A DNA stretch of 64,000 nucleotides from Paenibacillus sp. FSL R5-0623 (GTDB lineage Bacteria; Bacillota; Bacilli; Paenibacillales; Paenibacillaceae), in contig NZ_CP150233.1 in assembly GCF_037974265.1 (NCBI RefSeq), positions 186,001-250,000 on the forward strand, in the 5' to 3' direction. Shown piece after piece: positions 12,282 through 18,952 of this stretch. The position numbers and the translations under genes were made by a program. The number at the start of each line of letters is the position of its first letter. The stretch's first letter is position 1. The notes under the pieces are model-generated. The model made no database searches. It was not told the DNA's origin and saw only the letters and a list, made by a program, of their open reading frames with translations.

Positions 12282-12643
12282 GGGGGCGTTTATGGATTCG
12301 ACGGGGATAGTTCGAGCATGGGTAGCGGGTAGTGGGGACGCGTCCGCTTCATCAACGCTAAAGCCTATTAAACGGCAAACAACAAACAAACTACGCTTTC
12401 GCAGCCTAAGAAACTGTGTGCGTGCTTCTACCCTGCATCGCCCATGTGACAGGGATAGGGGCTAACTAGTAGTGGGATACGCTGTCACATCTCCGCCTGG
12501 GGTGTGCTGAAGAAGACAATCAGGCTGACCCAACGTATAGCCGGTTACGGGGCGATACTCGGGTGACATCAAAACTGTGACTACACCCGTAGAAGCTTAT
12601 GTGCCGTTATCTTCGGACAGGGGTTCGACTCCCCTCGCCTCCA
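12282..12643 (+). ncRNA. ssrA: Transfer-messenger RNA (tmRNA)
   Basis: 362 nt. The 5' end GGGGGCGTTTATGG pairs with the 3' end CGCCTCCA to make the tRNA-like acceptor stem, with CCA encoded. The T-arm is visible as GGGGTTCGACTCCCC just before the end. The tag frame starts at GGC (12374-12376) and stops at TAA (12407-12409), giving GKQQTNYAFAA after the tRNA-carried alanine. The hydrophobic end is the degradation signal read by Clp proteases. It rescues stalled ribosomes together with SmpB and RNase R, both encoded just upstream. Its 3' end is copied twice more downstream (13495-13594 and 13897-13960). Confidence 0.97.
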
Positions 12644-12650
12644 TTAGAGT

Positions 12651-12704
12651 AAAAAACCATCAACCAGTAAATCTGGTTGGTGGTTTTTTAGTTTATGATA
12701 TAAT
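12651..12704 (+). terminator. ssrA terminator fused to a downstream promoter (unit 1)
   Basis: CCATCAACCAG and CTGGTTGGTGG, flanked by A6 and T6, form a 17-bp stem (12651-12667 with 12673-12689, loop TAAAT). TTGGTG inside the 3' arm (12677-12682), a 16-nt spacer and TATAAT (12699-12704) make a promoter reading into the next gene. The same arrangement with the same 16-nt spacer recurs at 13595-13646 and 14988-15035. Confidence 0.85.
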
Positions 12705-12733
12705 AAACAGAAATTTAGATTGGGGGACTCAGG

Positions 12734-12931
12734 ATGTTTACAAATCGAAAACAACTCCAAGAAATTTTAAACAAAGCAAGTCAACATGCACGGAAACAAG
12801 CTAAAGAATCAGGCGCCTCTATTTATTATATAAAGAATAACAAACGCGTTCGTGAGGATGCTGCGGGTAATAAATTTGAAATTATATTTGATGCTACTGG
12901 GAAACGCCAGGAGTTTGAGTATCATGAGTGA
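12734..12931 (+). CDS. Small protein, probable antitoxin partner of the zeta-like kinase
   Basis: 65 residues, MFTNRKQLQEILNKASQHAR at the start, then a lysine- and glutamate-rich, charged segment. I do not recognise a named family. It overlaps the following zeta-like gene by 8 bases and is driven by the promoter inside the ssrA terminator. The small charged upstream gene plus coupled P-loop kinase is the usual toxin-antitoxin layout, so an antitoxin role is inferred from context only. GGGGGACTCAGG precedes the ATG; the GGGGG is 9-10 nt upstream. A decayed relative of its first codons can be read at about 13680-13720. Confidence 0.7.
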   Translation: MFTNRKQLQEILNKASQHARKQAKESGASIYYIKNNKRVREDAAGNKFEIIFDATGKRQEFEYHE

Positions 12932-13496
12932 AATCAGACCAGTCATGACGGTATTTGCTGGAACCAATGGAGCAGGGAAAAGTACACTCAGTATGCAAAT
13001 GAGAGAGTGGCTTGGTGAACTGGTTGATCCGGATCAAATTGCAAGAGAGTTGAAGCCAGAGAATCCGCGCAGTGCTGACCTGTCTGCTGGCAGGGAAGCT
13101 GTGAAAAGAATCCGATCTCTCATTAAAAGTGGTGTAAACTTCGCTATTGAAACGACACTGTCCGGATCATTTGTTTTAAAACATATGGAAATTGCAAAAG
13201 AAAACAGTTACGAAATTGTCGTATACTATATCGGCCTTGAGGATGTGCAAATGCATATAGATCGTGTTGCCTCTCGTGTTGAACAAGGTGGACATTGGAT
13301 TGCAGAAGAAGACATTCGTTATCGATATGGTCAGTCTTTGAAGAACCTTAAACCGGCTCTATCTATCGCAGATCGGGTTATCATCATTGATAATACATAC
13401 GAGCCTTTAATTATTGCTGAAATCATACAGGGTGATTTGATCTATTGTGTTGAGTCCATACCTGCTTGGGCTAATCCTGTTCTTGTGGGTTACTGA
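12924..13496 (+). CDS. Zeta-toxin-like P-loop kinase (COG4185 type)
   Basis: 190 residues. The Walker A motif GTNGAGKST is at residues 13-21. Downstream come a DPDQIA segment, AIETTLSG and the stretch GGHWIAEEDIRYRYGQSLKN, all characteristic of the zeta-like predicted kinases that phosphorylate nucleotide-sugar precursors in studied members. The start at 12924 is chosen because CCAGGAG lies 10 nt upstream and the motif spacing fits; it overlaps the small upstream gene. The gene ends at a TGA whose last bases begin the second copy of the ssrA 3' end. The toxic activity is inferred from the family, and some members are harmless kinases. Confidence 0.82.
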   Translation: MSEIRPVMTVFAGTNGAGKSTLSMQMREWLGELVDPDQIARELKPENPRSADLSAGREAVKRIRSLIKSGVNFAIETTLSGSFVLKHMEIAKENSYEIVVYYIGLEDVQMHIDRVASRVEQGGHWIAEEDIRYRYGQSLKNLKPALSIADRVIIIDNTYEPLIIAEIIQGDLIYCVESIPAWANPVLVGY

Positions 13497-13594
13497 TACA
13501 CGGGACATCACAACAGTGACTATACCCGTAGAAGCTTTTGTTCCGTTATCTTCGGACATGGGTTCGATACCCCCTCACCTCCATTAGAGTAAGC
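13495..13594 (+). repeat. Second copy of the ssrA 3' end
   Basis: This stretch matches the last 95-100 bases of ssrA and its downstream flank. It includes GTGACTAtACCCGTAGAAGC, CCGTTATCTTCGGACA, a damaged T-arm (GGGTTCGATACCCCC) and CACCTCCATTAGAGTAAG. Identity is roughly 85 percent by eye. It begins in the stop codon of the zeta-like gene. It has lost the perfect T-arm and cannot be a functional tmRNA. It looks like an attachment-site-type duplication. Confidence 0.88.
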
Positions 13595-13646
13595 AAAATC
13601 CACCAACCATTGTTCTGGTTGGTGGATTTTTATTTTATGATATAAT
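13595..13646 (+). terminator. Terminator fused to promoter (unit 2)
   Basis: AAAATCCACCAACCA (13595-13609) pairs perfectly with TGGTTGGTGGATTTT (13616-13630). TTGGTG (13619-13624), a 16-nt spacer and TATAAT (13641-13646) repeat the promoter layout of unit 1. Confidence 0.85.
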
Positions 13647-13677
13647 AACCTAAATTATATAAATGGAGGGAATCGAG

Positions 13678-13866
13678 GTATATGTAGGTCGAAAAGCTTT
13701 AAGAAAGTATATCAGGTACATTTAGGTTCTGAAACGTATATAGGTATCTATAGCCTGCTTTAACTAGACCAAATTATGATAATAGAAAATACATACGGGC
13801 CATCCATTGTTATGAGGATTTTTAATAGCTTGTTGATTCTATTTTGTGGAGCCTACGTTGATTTGT
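13678..13866 (+). pseudogene. Remnant of a second antitoxin/zeta-kinase pair
   Basis: Just after the unit 2 promoter, bases near 13680-13720 resemble the start of the small gene at 12734 (the GTCGAAAA-CTTTAAGAAA block), but with an immediate stop. Bases 13767-13866 match the end of the zeta-like gene: AATAGAAAATACATACGGGC corresponds to the codons for IDNTYEP. The middle of the kinase is deleted. It is followed, as in the intact unit, by an ssrA 3' end copy. The assignment rests on order plus short local similarity. Confidence 0.6.
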
Positions 13867-13896
13867 GCTCGAATTTAGTATTAAGAAATTAGATTA

Positions 13897-13960
13897 GGTA
13901 ACATCCATACTGAGACTACTCCCCGCAGATCTTTGGAAGAGGCTTGACTCTCAGGGTCTA
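13897..13960 (+). repeat. Third, degraded copy of the ssrA 3' end
   Basis: GGTAACATCCATACTGAGAC followed by TACTCCCCGCAGATCTT aligns with ssrA GGTGACATCAAAACTGTGAC and TACACCCGTAGAAGCTT. A short remnant of the T-arm region (GGCTTGACTCTCAGGGTC) follows. The terminator that follows the other two copies is not here but is found beyond the next gene at 14988. Confidence 0.65.
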
Positions 13961-14041
13961 TTTTATGAAAAACTAATTTTATAGTGTGTAACATTACATA
14001 GCACAATGTTGATTCTATAACAGAGTAAAGGAGTAGTTATT

Positions 14042-14968
14042 TTGGATCCGTACTTATATTTGTTTTTTCATGTTCTATCACATGCTCTTCTTGGGGCGGT
14101 AATTGCATACTGCTTTTTGCCAAGGGATACATGGAAAAATCTTATGATATGTTTATGTTCGGGTGCACTGTGTGGAATAATTCCTGATATTTTTGGGGAT
14201 AGAAGTGTAGCTCCGTGGTCCCATTCTGTATTATTTACACCTTTTTTAGTTTTAGGAATAGCATATTTGACAAAATTATTCTATAAAAAGACAAGTTTCA
14301 AATTAATCTGGGGATCCTCTATTTTTTCTGTCTTGTTTGGACACTTATTTTTAGACTATATGGGACATGATTTACCAGCATTCTACCCCCTTAGCGATAA
14401 ATCATATATTATGGAAGCCATTACATTGGGAGATCCATGGATATGGTTTCCGTTAATTATTGGTCTTGGATTGAGTGTTTTTTTGAGGGACAAGCCTAAA
14501 TTACCCGTAGTTACTTCGATACTATTCATATTGGTATATTTAGTTTTTCAAATAATATCAAAAGAAATAATCGAGCACAAAGTTCAAGTTCAACACCCAG
14601 TTCCTGAAAAGTCATATATTATAGTGGAGCCCGATAGTCATTATGAATTTCCTTTAGATCCCAGAAAGTGGTTAGAGTTCAGGTTTCGAGTCATCAGTCC
14701 TCATTTCTCTAAAGGTGGTGATGCAGGTATACTGGGAGAGAAATCAGACAAACTATTCTGGTACGATTTTTATCCAGTAGCCTTTGAGATAAATTTATCA
14801 AGAGGAAAGTATGTTCCAATAAATTCACAGAATTCTAAAGTTTTCCTATCTGTTACTAAGGAATGGAAAGAAGCGGGTTCTAACTTTATTCAGGGAAAGT
14901 ATGATGGAAACATTTTTACCTACAAAGAAACCACCAATGGTCAGTGGGAAGAAGTTATACCGCAATAG
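14042..14968 (+). CDS. Membrane protein, probable DUF457/YdjM-type metal-dependent hydrolase
   Basis: 308 residues from a TTG start with AAAGGAG 8 nt upstream. The N-terminal half has several hydrophobic helices with a histidine at SHALLG, IIPDIFGDRS, PWSHSVLFTP and FGHLFLDYMGHD. This histidine/aspartate pattern within membrane helices is the mark of the DUF457/YdjM family. The C-terminal half (about 190-308) is soluble and not recognised. It is markedly AT-richer than the flanking genes, which suggests transfer. It lies between the third ssrA-end copy and the third terminator, as if inserted there. Confidence 0.7.
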   Translation: MDPYLYLFFHVLSHALLGAVIAYCFLPRDTWKNLMICLCSGALCGIIPDIFGDRSVAPWSHSVLFTPFLVLGIAYLTKLFYKKTSFKLIWGSSIFSVLFGHLFLDYMGHDLPAFYPLSDKSYIMEAITLGDPWIWFPLIIGLGLSVFLRDKPKLPVVTSILFILVYLVFQIISKEIIEHKVQVQHPVPEKSYIIVEPDSHYEFPLDPRKWLEFRFRVISPHFSKGGDAGILGEKSDKLFWYDFYPVAFEINLSRGKYVPINSQNSKVFLSVTKEWKEAGSNFIQGKYDGNIFTYKETTNGQWEEVIPQ

Positions 14969-14987
14969 TTTTCTACAGTTTCTATCC

Positions 14988-15035
14988 ACCATCAACCAGC
15001 GGTCTGGTTGGTGGTTTTTCTGTTTATGCTATAAT
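14988..15035 (+). terminator. Terminator fused to promoter (unit 3)
   Basis: ACCATCAACCAG (14988-14999) pairs with CTGGTTGGTGGT (15004-15015), followed by T residues. TTGGTG (15008-15013), a 16-nt spacer and TATAAT (15030-15035) form the promoter for the gene at 15099. It is closest in sequence to unit 1. Confidence 0.85.
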
Positions 15036-15098
15036 CTTTGTAACATAAGTTGATGCTAGCCCGATATACTCTGTATCTCCCAAAGGAGGCCAAGAAGC

Positions 15099-15806
15099 AT
15101 GAGCCAAACGCAGCAAGAGATTCGCGATTTTGTTGCAGGGATACAATCATATGTCTCGCCCGTAAATGTGATTAATCCTTGGAGAGATTATGTGACGGGC
15201 TATGATATCGGCCCCGAAGCGGTGGAGATTCGTTCTGAACATTTGGTCAGGTATTTGGAACCGAGAATGTCCAAGGCTCGGTATATTTTTATTGCTGAAG
15301 CTGTGGGATATCAAGGGGCGAGGTTCTCCGGCGTACCCTTGACGTCCGAGCGAATGGTTACCGGGAATCACTCACTGGTGAATCACCAGATGATTTTTGC
15401 AGGTGAGCCGGGTGTCCGAACAAGCCTGCCCAATATCGTCAAACCTAATCGGAGTCAGGCACTGTATGGTTTCACAGAGCCGACAGCATCTATTATATGG
15501 GGCGAAGTGTTATTCAGTTCCAGGTGGAAACCAACGGACTTTATATTTTGGAACATCTATCCCTTTCATCCTTATCAATCTTCTGAAAACAGGATGACGA
15601 ATCGTACGCCGACTTTGGCAGAGTTGGAGGATGGTTTGCCGTTTGCCAGACAGCTTATGCAACTAAATCCTGATGCTCAGATCGTGGCTATTGGCAGAAA
15701 GTCAGCAGACACGTTAAGCTCCCATCTCATTAAACATCACCATGTTCCCCATCCTGCAAATGGAAGGGCAGTACAATTCCAAAAAGCAGTAAGGTCAATT
15801 ATCTAG
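15099..15806 (+). CDS. Uracil-DNA-glycosylase-superfamily-like protein
   Basis: 235 residues. AEAVGYQGARFSGVPLTSER (about 67-86) resembles the substrate-pocket loop of UDG-fold proteins. FWNIYPFHP and the C-terminal VAIGRKSADTL and HPANGRAVQF resemble the second conserved loop with its His-Pro-(Ser/Asn). The usual catalytic Asp/Asn residues are not obvious to me, so DNA repair activity is uncertain. AAAGGAGG lies upstream of the ATG, and expression is driven by the promoter embedded in the third ssrA-type terminator. It may have been the gene originally next to ssrA before the array grew. Confidence 0.6.
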   Translation: MSQTQQEIRDFVAGIQSYVSPVNVINPWRDYVTGYDIGPEAVEIRSEHLVRYLEPRMSKARYIFIAEAVGYQGARFSGVPLTSERMVTGNHSLVNHQMIFAGEPGVRTSLPNIVKPNRSQALYGFTEPTASIIWGEVLFSSRWKPTDFIFWNIYPFHPYQSSENRMTNRTPTLAELEDGLPFARQLMQLNPDAQIVAIGRKSADTLSSHLIKHHHVPHPANGRAVQFQKAVRSII

Positions 15807-15909
15807 CCATTTTGAACTGGAGAAATGTAAGGCTGACATATGCACCTTATCGTTCAAGTGCTCGCACATAACGTAATGCCTATCCTATAAGATTGGTTGG
15901 TGAAGCTGA

Positions 15910-16272
15910 ATGAATGAAAAATACTGGCTTGTGGTGCAATATCCACTGAAGAGCGCGCAGGGTAGCAAACGAGATCATTGGTTGAAGGAAAAGGTGATGG
16001 AATATCTGGAAACCGTTCTGACCCAGGCGGATTTGGGGGAGGTGGATGGATGTGATCTGGGTAGCCGTGTGGCTGATCCAAAGCAATATGTAATGAACAT
16101 TTTCTGTGTGGTAACGGACGAGGATCGGAGCATAGCGCTAGTTAAAAAAGTGCTGAGGGAGAGTCGGTTGGATTACACCCGCATCCAAATCGCTACGATG
16201 CCATATGGCACAGAAGGAAGCTACACGCTGAAATATGCCTCCAAAAAAGGCGTTACCGAATTCTCGCTTTGA
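15910..16272 (+). CDS. Hypothetical protein, 120 residues
   Basis: No family recognised. It is a soluble, mixed alpha/beta-looking protein with WLVVQYPLKS near the start, a DLGEVDGCDLG turn and an MNIFCVVTDEDRSIALVKKV segment. This pattern of a beta strand followed by an amphipathic helix recalls small ferredoxin-like folds. The ribosome site is weak (GGTGAAG). It sits alone between the UDG-like gene and a gene-free stretch. Confidence 0.6.
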   Translation: MNEKYWLVVQYPLKSAQGSKRDHWLKEKVMEYLETVLTQADLGEVDGCDLGSRVADPKQYVMNIFCVVTDEDRSIALVKKVLRESRLDYTRIQIATMPYGTEGSYTLKYASKKGVTEFSL

Positions 16273-16706
16273 TCACGATTCGCTGTTTCTTACCATAACG
16301 AACTCTGTACTTGTCCTGCCCATGGGCAGTTTGCCTCCGACACTTTCCCCACTTAAATTCATCATACGAGAAAACGATGATTGGACTTCCCAACCTTAAC
16401 CACTCGATCAACACACTGCCATTAGTAAGAATGATGCCCGTAGATATTGTAATCTTGCTCAAAAGTATGTGCATATCAAGTAGACGTGTATCATCGTCTT
16501 TTGTGTATTCAGACCCTCCGCTTCTCCCCCGCTTCACTCTCCATCCGGCACAAACCACAACTTATTATCTGTACCTCCAGCATTTATAAAGCAGTACTCC
16601 TTGCGGCTCCAATTACTGGGGCCCTACCCGTAGCATTCACAACAATCAGATCCCCAAATCTCATTCTATTTCACTCAGTCAAACTATCCCCAAGCGATAA
16701 AAAGAA
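16273..16706. other. Gene-free stretch
   Basis: No credible coding region was found. Overlapping short frames on both strands have no ribosome sites and no family resemblance. It may hold decayed coding sequence, but nothing can be named. Confidence 0.45.
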
Positions 16707-16749
16707 TTGAGCCTGCTCCATACACAGTCCTATAATATACAATTGTATA
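16707..16749 (+). promoter_or_regulatory. Promoter and palindrome upstream of the sensor kinase
   Basis: TTGAGC (16707-16712), an 18-nt spacer and TATAAT (16731-16736) form a likely promoter. A perfect 14-bp palindrome TATACAATTGTATA (16736-16749) starts at the end of the -10, where a repressor would block initiation. Confidence 0.55.
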
Positions 16750-16835
16750 AAATCCGAGAGAGTGGTGGATATCACAACAGGTCATCCGATCACAACCGAT
16801 AAACCCATCACACATCGGAACCAAAGGAGGTCACA

Positions 16836-16901
16836 TTGAATCAAAGAGCAAACGATGCAACATCAGATGAAGGAGCAGTAACAGAGGGAGATGAAAAATA
16901 G
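16836..16901 (+). CDS. Possible 21-residue leader peptide before the sensor kinase
   Basis: AAAGGAGGT (16823-16831) is the best ribosome site in this region. It serves a TTG start that opens a 21-codon frame (LNQRANDATSDEGAVTEGDE then K) ending in TAG at 16899-16901, two bases before the GTG start of the kinase gene. The kinase itself has only a mediocre site. Translational coupling through this leader is the simplest reading. Whether the peptide has any role is unknown. Confidence 0.45.
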   Translation: MNQRANDATSDEGAVTEGDEK

Positions 16902-16903
16902 AA

Positions 16904-18952
16904 GTGAAAGCAACGACCCAATCAGATATTGAGACCGATGCAGAAGTAAACGCAAATACACAAGCGAACACCAGTGCAATGAAGAAGAATTGGGCTCCCC
17001 GTTTCAAAGAGTTTATTCGACGCAAGCCCAAGACGCTGGCTTTTAAAATCCCGTTTGCCTACTTTGTCATTATTCTGCTAACGGTGGCGTTCAGTGCGTT
17101 GGTGTTGAATCGAATCTCGGAAAATGACGCGCAGCGAAAGATTAATGAAGCATCACTGCAGACAATCACATCCATTGAGACCAATGTTAATCTGATGATC
17201 GGGAACGTGAACAATTATTCGAAGATGATTTTCTCCGATCCCAACTTGCAGAACCTACTGCGGCAGGGCAATGTGTACTCCAATTTACAGACACAGTCCA
17301 AGGTCAGCGCGTATTTGACCAATCTCATGCAAGCGGTTCCAATTATTGATTCAGTCTATATTTATGATAATTCGGGTCACCGATTCTCTGTCGGTACACA
17401 GGAATGGCCCACGTTTATGGAAGCGAATGTGAAGGAAGCGCCGTGGTACGAACAGGCTTTGAAGCACAACGGACGATATCTTCTCAGGCTGAATGGTGGC
17501 AACAACGATAGCGGAGTCTCGGCGACGGGGGAGAATGATGGGCAAGAGGTGGTCTCATTTATTCGCCTCATTCGCGATTTGGATGATACGTCTCCACTTG
17601 GCTTTCTGGTCATGAACATCAAGGGGGCATCCATTGCTCAAGCCTATGCCAACCTATCTGCACCGGATTCATTTCAGGTCGCCATTCTGGATGAGCATCA
17701 GCGGGTGATCGCAACGAACGCAACCGATGGAAAGAAGGCTGTGCCTGCTGTATCCGACTCATCCATGTCTGCCGCTTCTGTACAGGGAGGGATGTACGAG
17801 ATGTTAGAGGCTAATCAGGCCAAGTTAAAACAAACATTTCAAGAGCAGCCCTCCGGCTTCATCACTTTACATTCACGTGGACAGGAATATGCGGTGACCT
17901 ATCGTTCGGCTGGTGATGATCAGTGGAAATTCATCAGCATGAGTCCATACCAGGCTACAGATACCCGTAATAAATCCATGGTGTTGCTTGCGTTGATTCT
18001 ACTGGCAGTGAACGGGACGGTCTTTTTTGTCAGTTCATTCATCATCTCGCGCAGCGTCATTAAGCCGATTCACAAGTTGCTTCGTTCCATGCAGAAAGCA
18101 CCAAGCGGCAATTTCCGCAAAGTGACGGTTGAGCTGAACAGCTACGAATTCGCACAGCTATATGGAGGATACAACCAGATGATTGAGCAGATTGACCAGA
18201 TGCTGAAGTGCATCATTCAGGAGCAGCAGACGATCCGCCGAGCAGAGCTGAATACACTTCAGGCGCAGATCAAGCCGCATTTTCTATACAACACACTGGA
18301 TTCTATTACCTCTCTGGCGATGTCGGGCATGAACGATAAGGTATGTGAGCTGTTAGAAGCGCTTGGAAGTTACTATCGGCTGAGTGTCAGCAAAGGCCGT
18401 GAACTAATTACACTGCACGAGGAGGTTGAGATTGTACGCAATTATCTGACGATCCAACAGGTGCGATACCCCGGTGTATTTGAGGTGCAATACGATATTG
18501 ATTCAGATTGTGAGCGAGTGATGATTCCCAAGCTTGTACTCCAGCCGCTGGTGGAAAATTCACTGTATCATGGCATTCGTCCCAAAGGCAGCCCGGGCAC
18601 GATACGCATTCAAGCTCGTCGATCCAAGGAAGGGGTGCTTCTAACGATTACTGACGACGGAGTCGGTATGTCCGAGGAAGAGATACAGCAGGTTCAACGC
18701 AAAGAAATAAACAGTTCTAACCGTTCTGACTCAACTAACTCATCTAACCCCTCTAATTCAACTAATATTTCCAATCTTTCTAATCCTACCTTTAACTCTA
18801 AACACAATCCAAGCTTTGGTTTGTGGGGGACGATGGAGCGGCTTCGCATTTTTTATGACAAAGAAGATGGACTCAAGCTGCATAGCGAGGTTGGAAAAGG
18901 AACAACCATTATCATAACGATCCCGAAGGGAGCCGATGAATCATGGAATTAA
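16904..18952 (+). CDS. YesM-type membrane sensor histidine kinase
   Basis: 682 residues from a GTG start. The first membrane helix is at about 46-70, then comes an extracytoplasmic sensing region to about 357, a second helix at about 358-381 and a HAMP linker. The phospho-acceptor His459 is in QIKPHFLYNTLDS, the his_kinase motif of the LytS/YesM class. The ATPase N-box is LVENSLYHGI (about 548-557), the G1 box is TDDGVGMS, and the G2 box is GLWGTMERL. Between the two G boxes, about residues 602-635, there is an asparagine/serine-rich insertion in the ATP-lid region, which is odd. It overlaps the response regulator gene by 10 bases. Such pairs normally sense an extracellular sugar and switch on the adjacent ABC transporter. 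Confidence 0.92.
   Translation: MKATTQSDIETDAEVNANTQANTSAMKKNWAPRFKEFIRRKPKTLAFKIPFAYFVIILLTVAFSALVLNRISENDAQRKINEASLQTITSIETNVNLMIGNVNNYSKMIFSDPNLQNLLRQGNVYSNLQTQSKVSAYLTNLMQAVPIIDSVYIYDNSGHRFSVGTQEWPTFMEANVKEAPWYEQALKHNGRYLLRLNGGNNDSGVSATGENDGQEVVSFIRLIRDLDDTSPLGFLVMNIKGASIAQAYANLSAPDSFQVAILDEHQRVIATNATDGKKAVPAVSDSSMSAASVQGGMYEMLEANQAKLKQTFQEQPSGFITLHSRGQEYAVTYRSAGDDQWKFISMSPYQATDTRNKSMVLLALILLAVNGTVFFVSSFIISRSVIKPIHKLLRSMQKAPSGNFRKVTVELNSYEFAQLYGGYNQMIEQIDQMLKCIIQEQQTIRRAELNTLQAQIKPHFLYNTLDSITSLAMSGMNDKVCELLEALGSYYRLSVSKGRELITLHEEVEIVRNYLTIQQVRYPGVFEVQYDIDSDCERVMIPKLVLQPLVENSLYHGIRPKGSPGTIRIQARRSKEGVLLTITDDGVGMSEEEIQQVQRKEINSSNRSDSTNSSNPSNSTNISNLSNPTFNSKHNPSFGLWGTMERLRIFYDKEDGLKLHSEVGKGTTIIITIPKGADESWN

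Noticed and set aside
12110..12310. 66-codon frame running into the 5' end of ssrA
   Set aside because: It would end inside the tmRNA and has no supporting start signal.
12540..15035. A prophage or integrative element downstream of ssrA
   Set aside because: No integrase, phage structural or conjugation gene is present; only the repeated ends and small cargo can be supported.
16253..16589. Opposing frames of about 90-100 codons after the 120-residue gene
   Set aside because: They lie opposite each other with no ribosome site and no family features.
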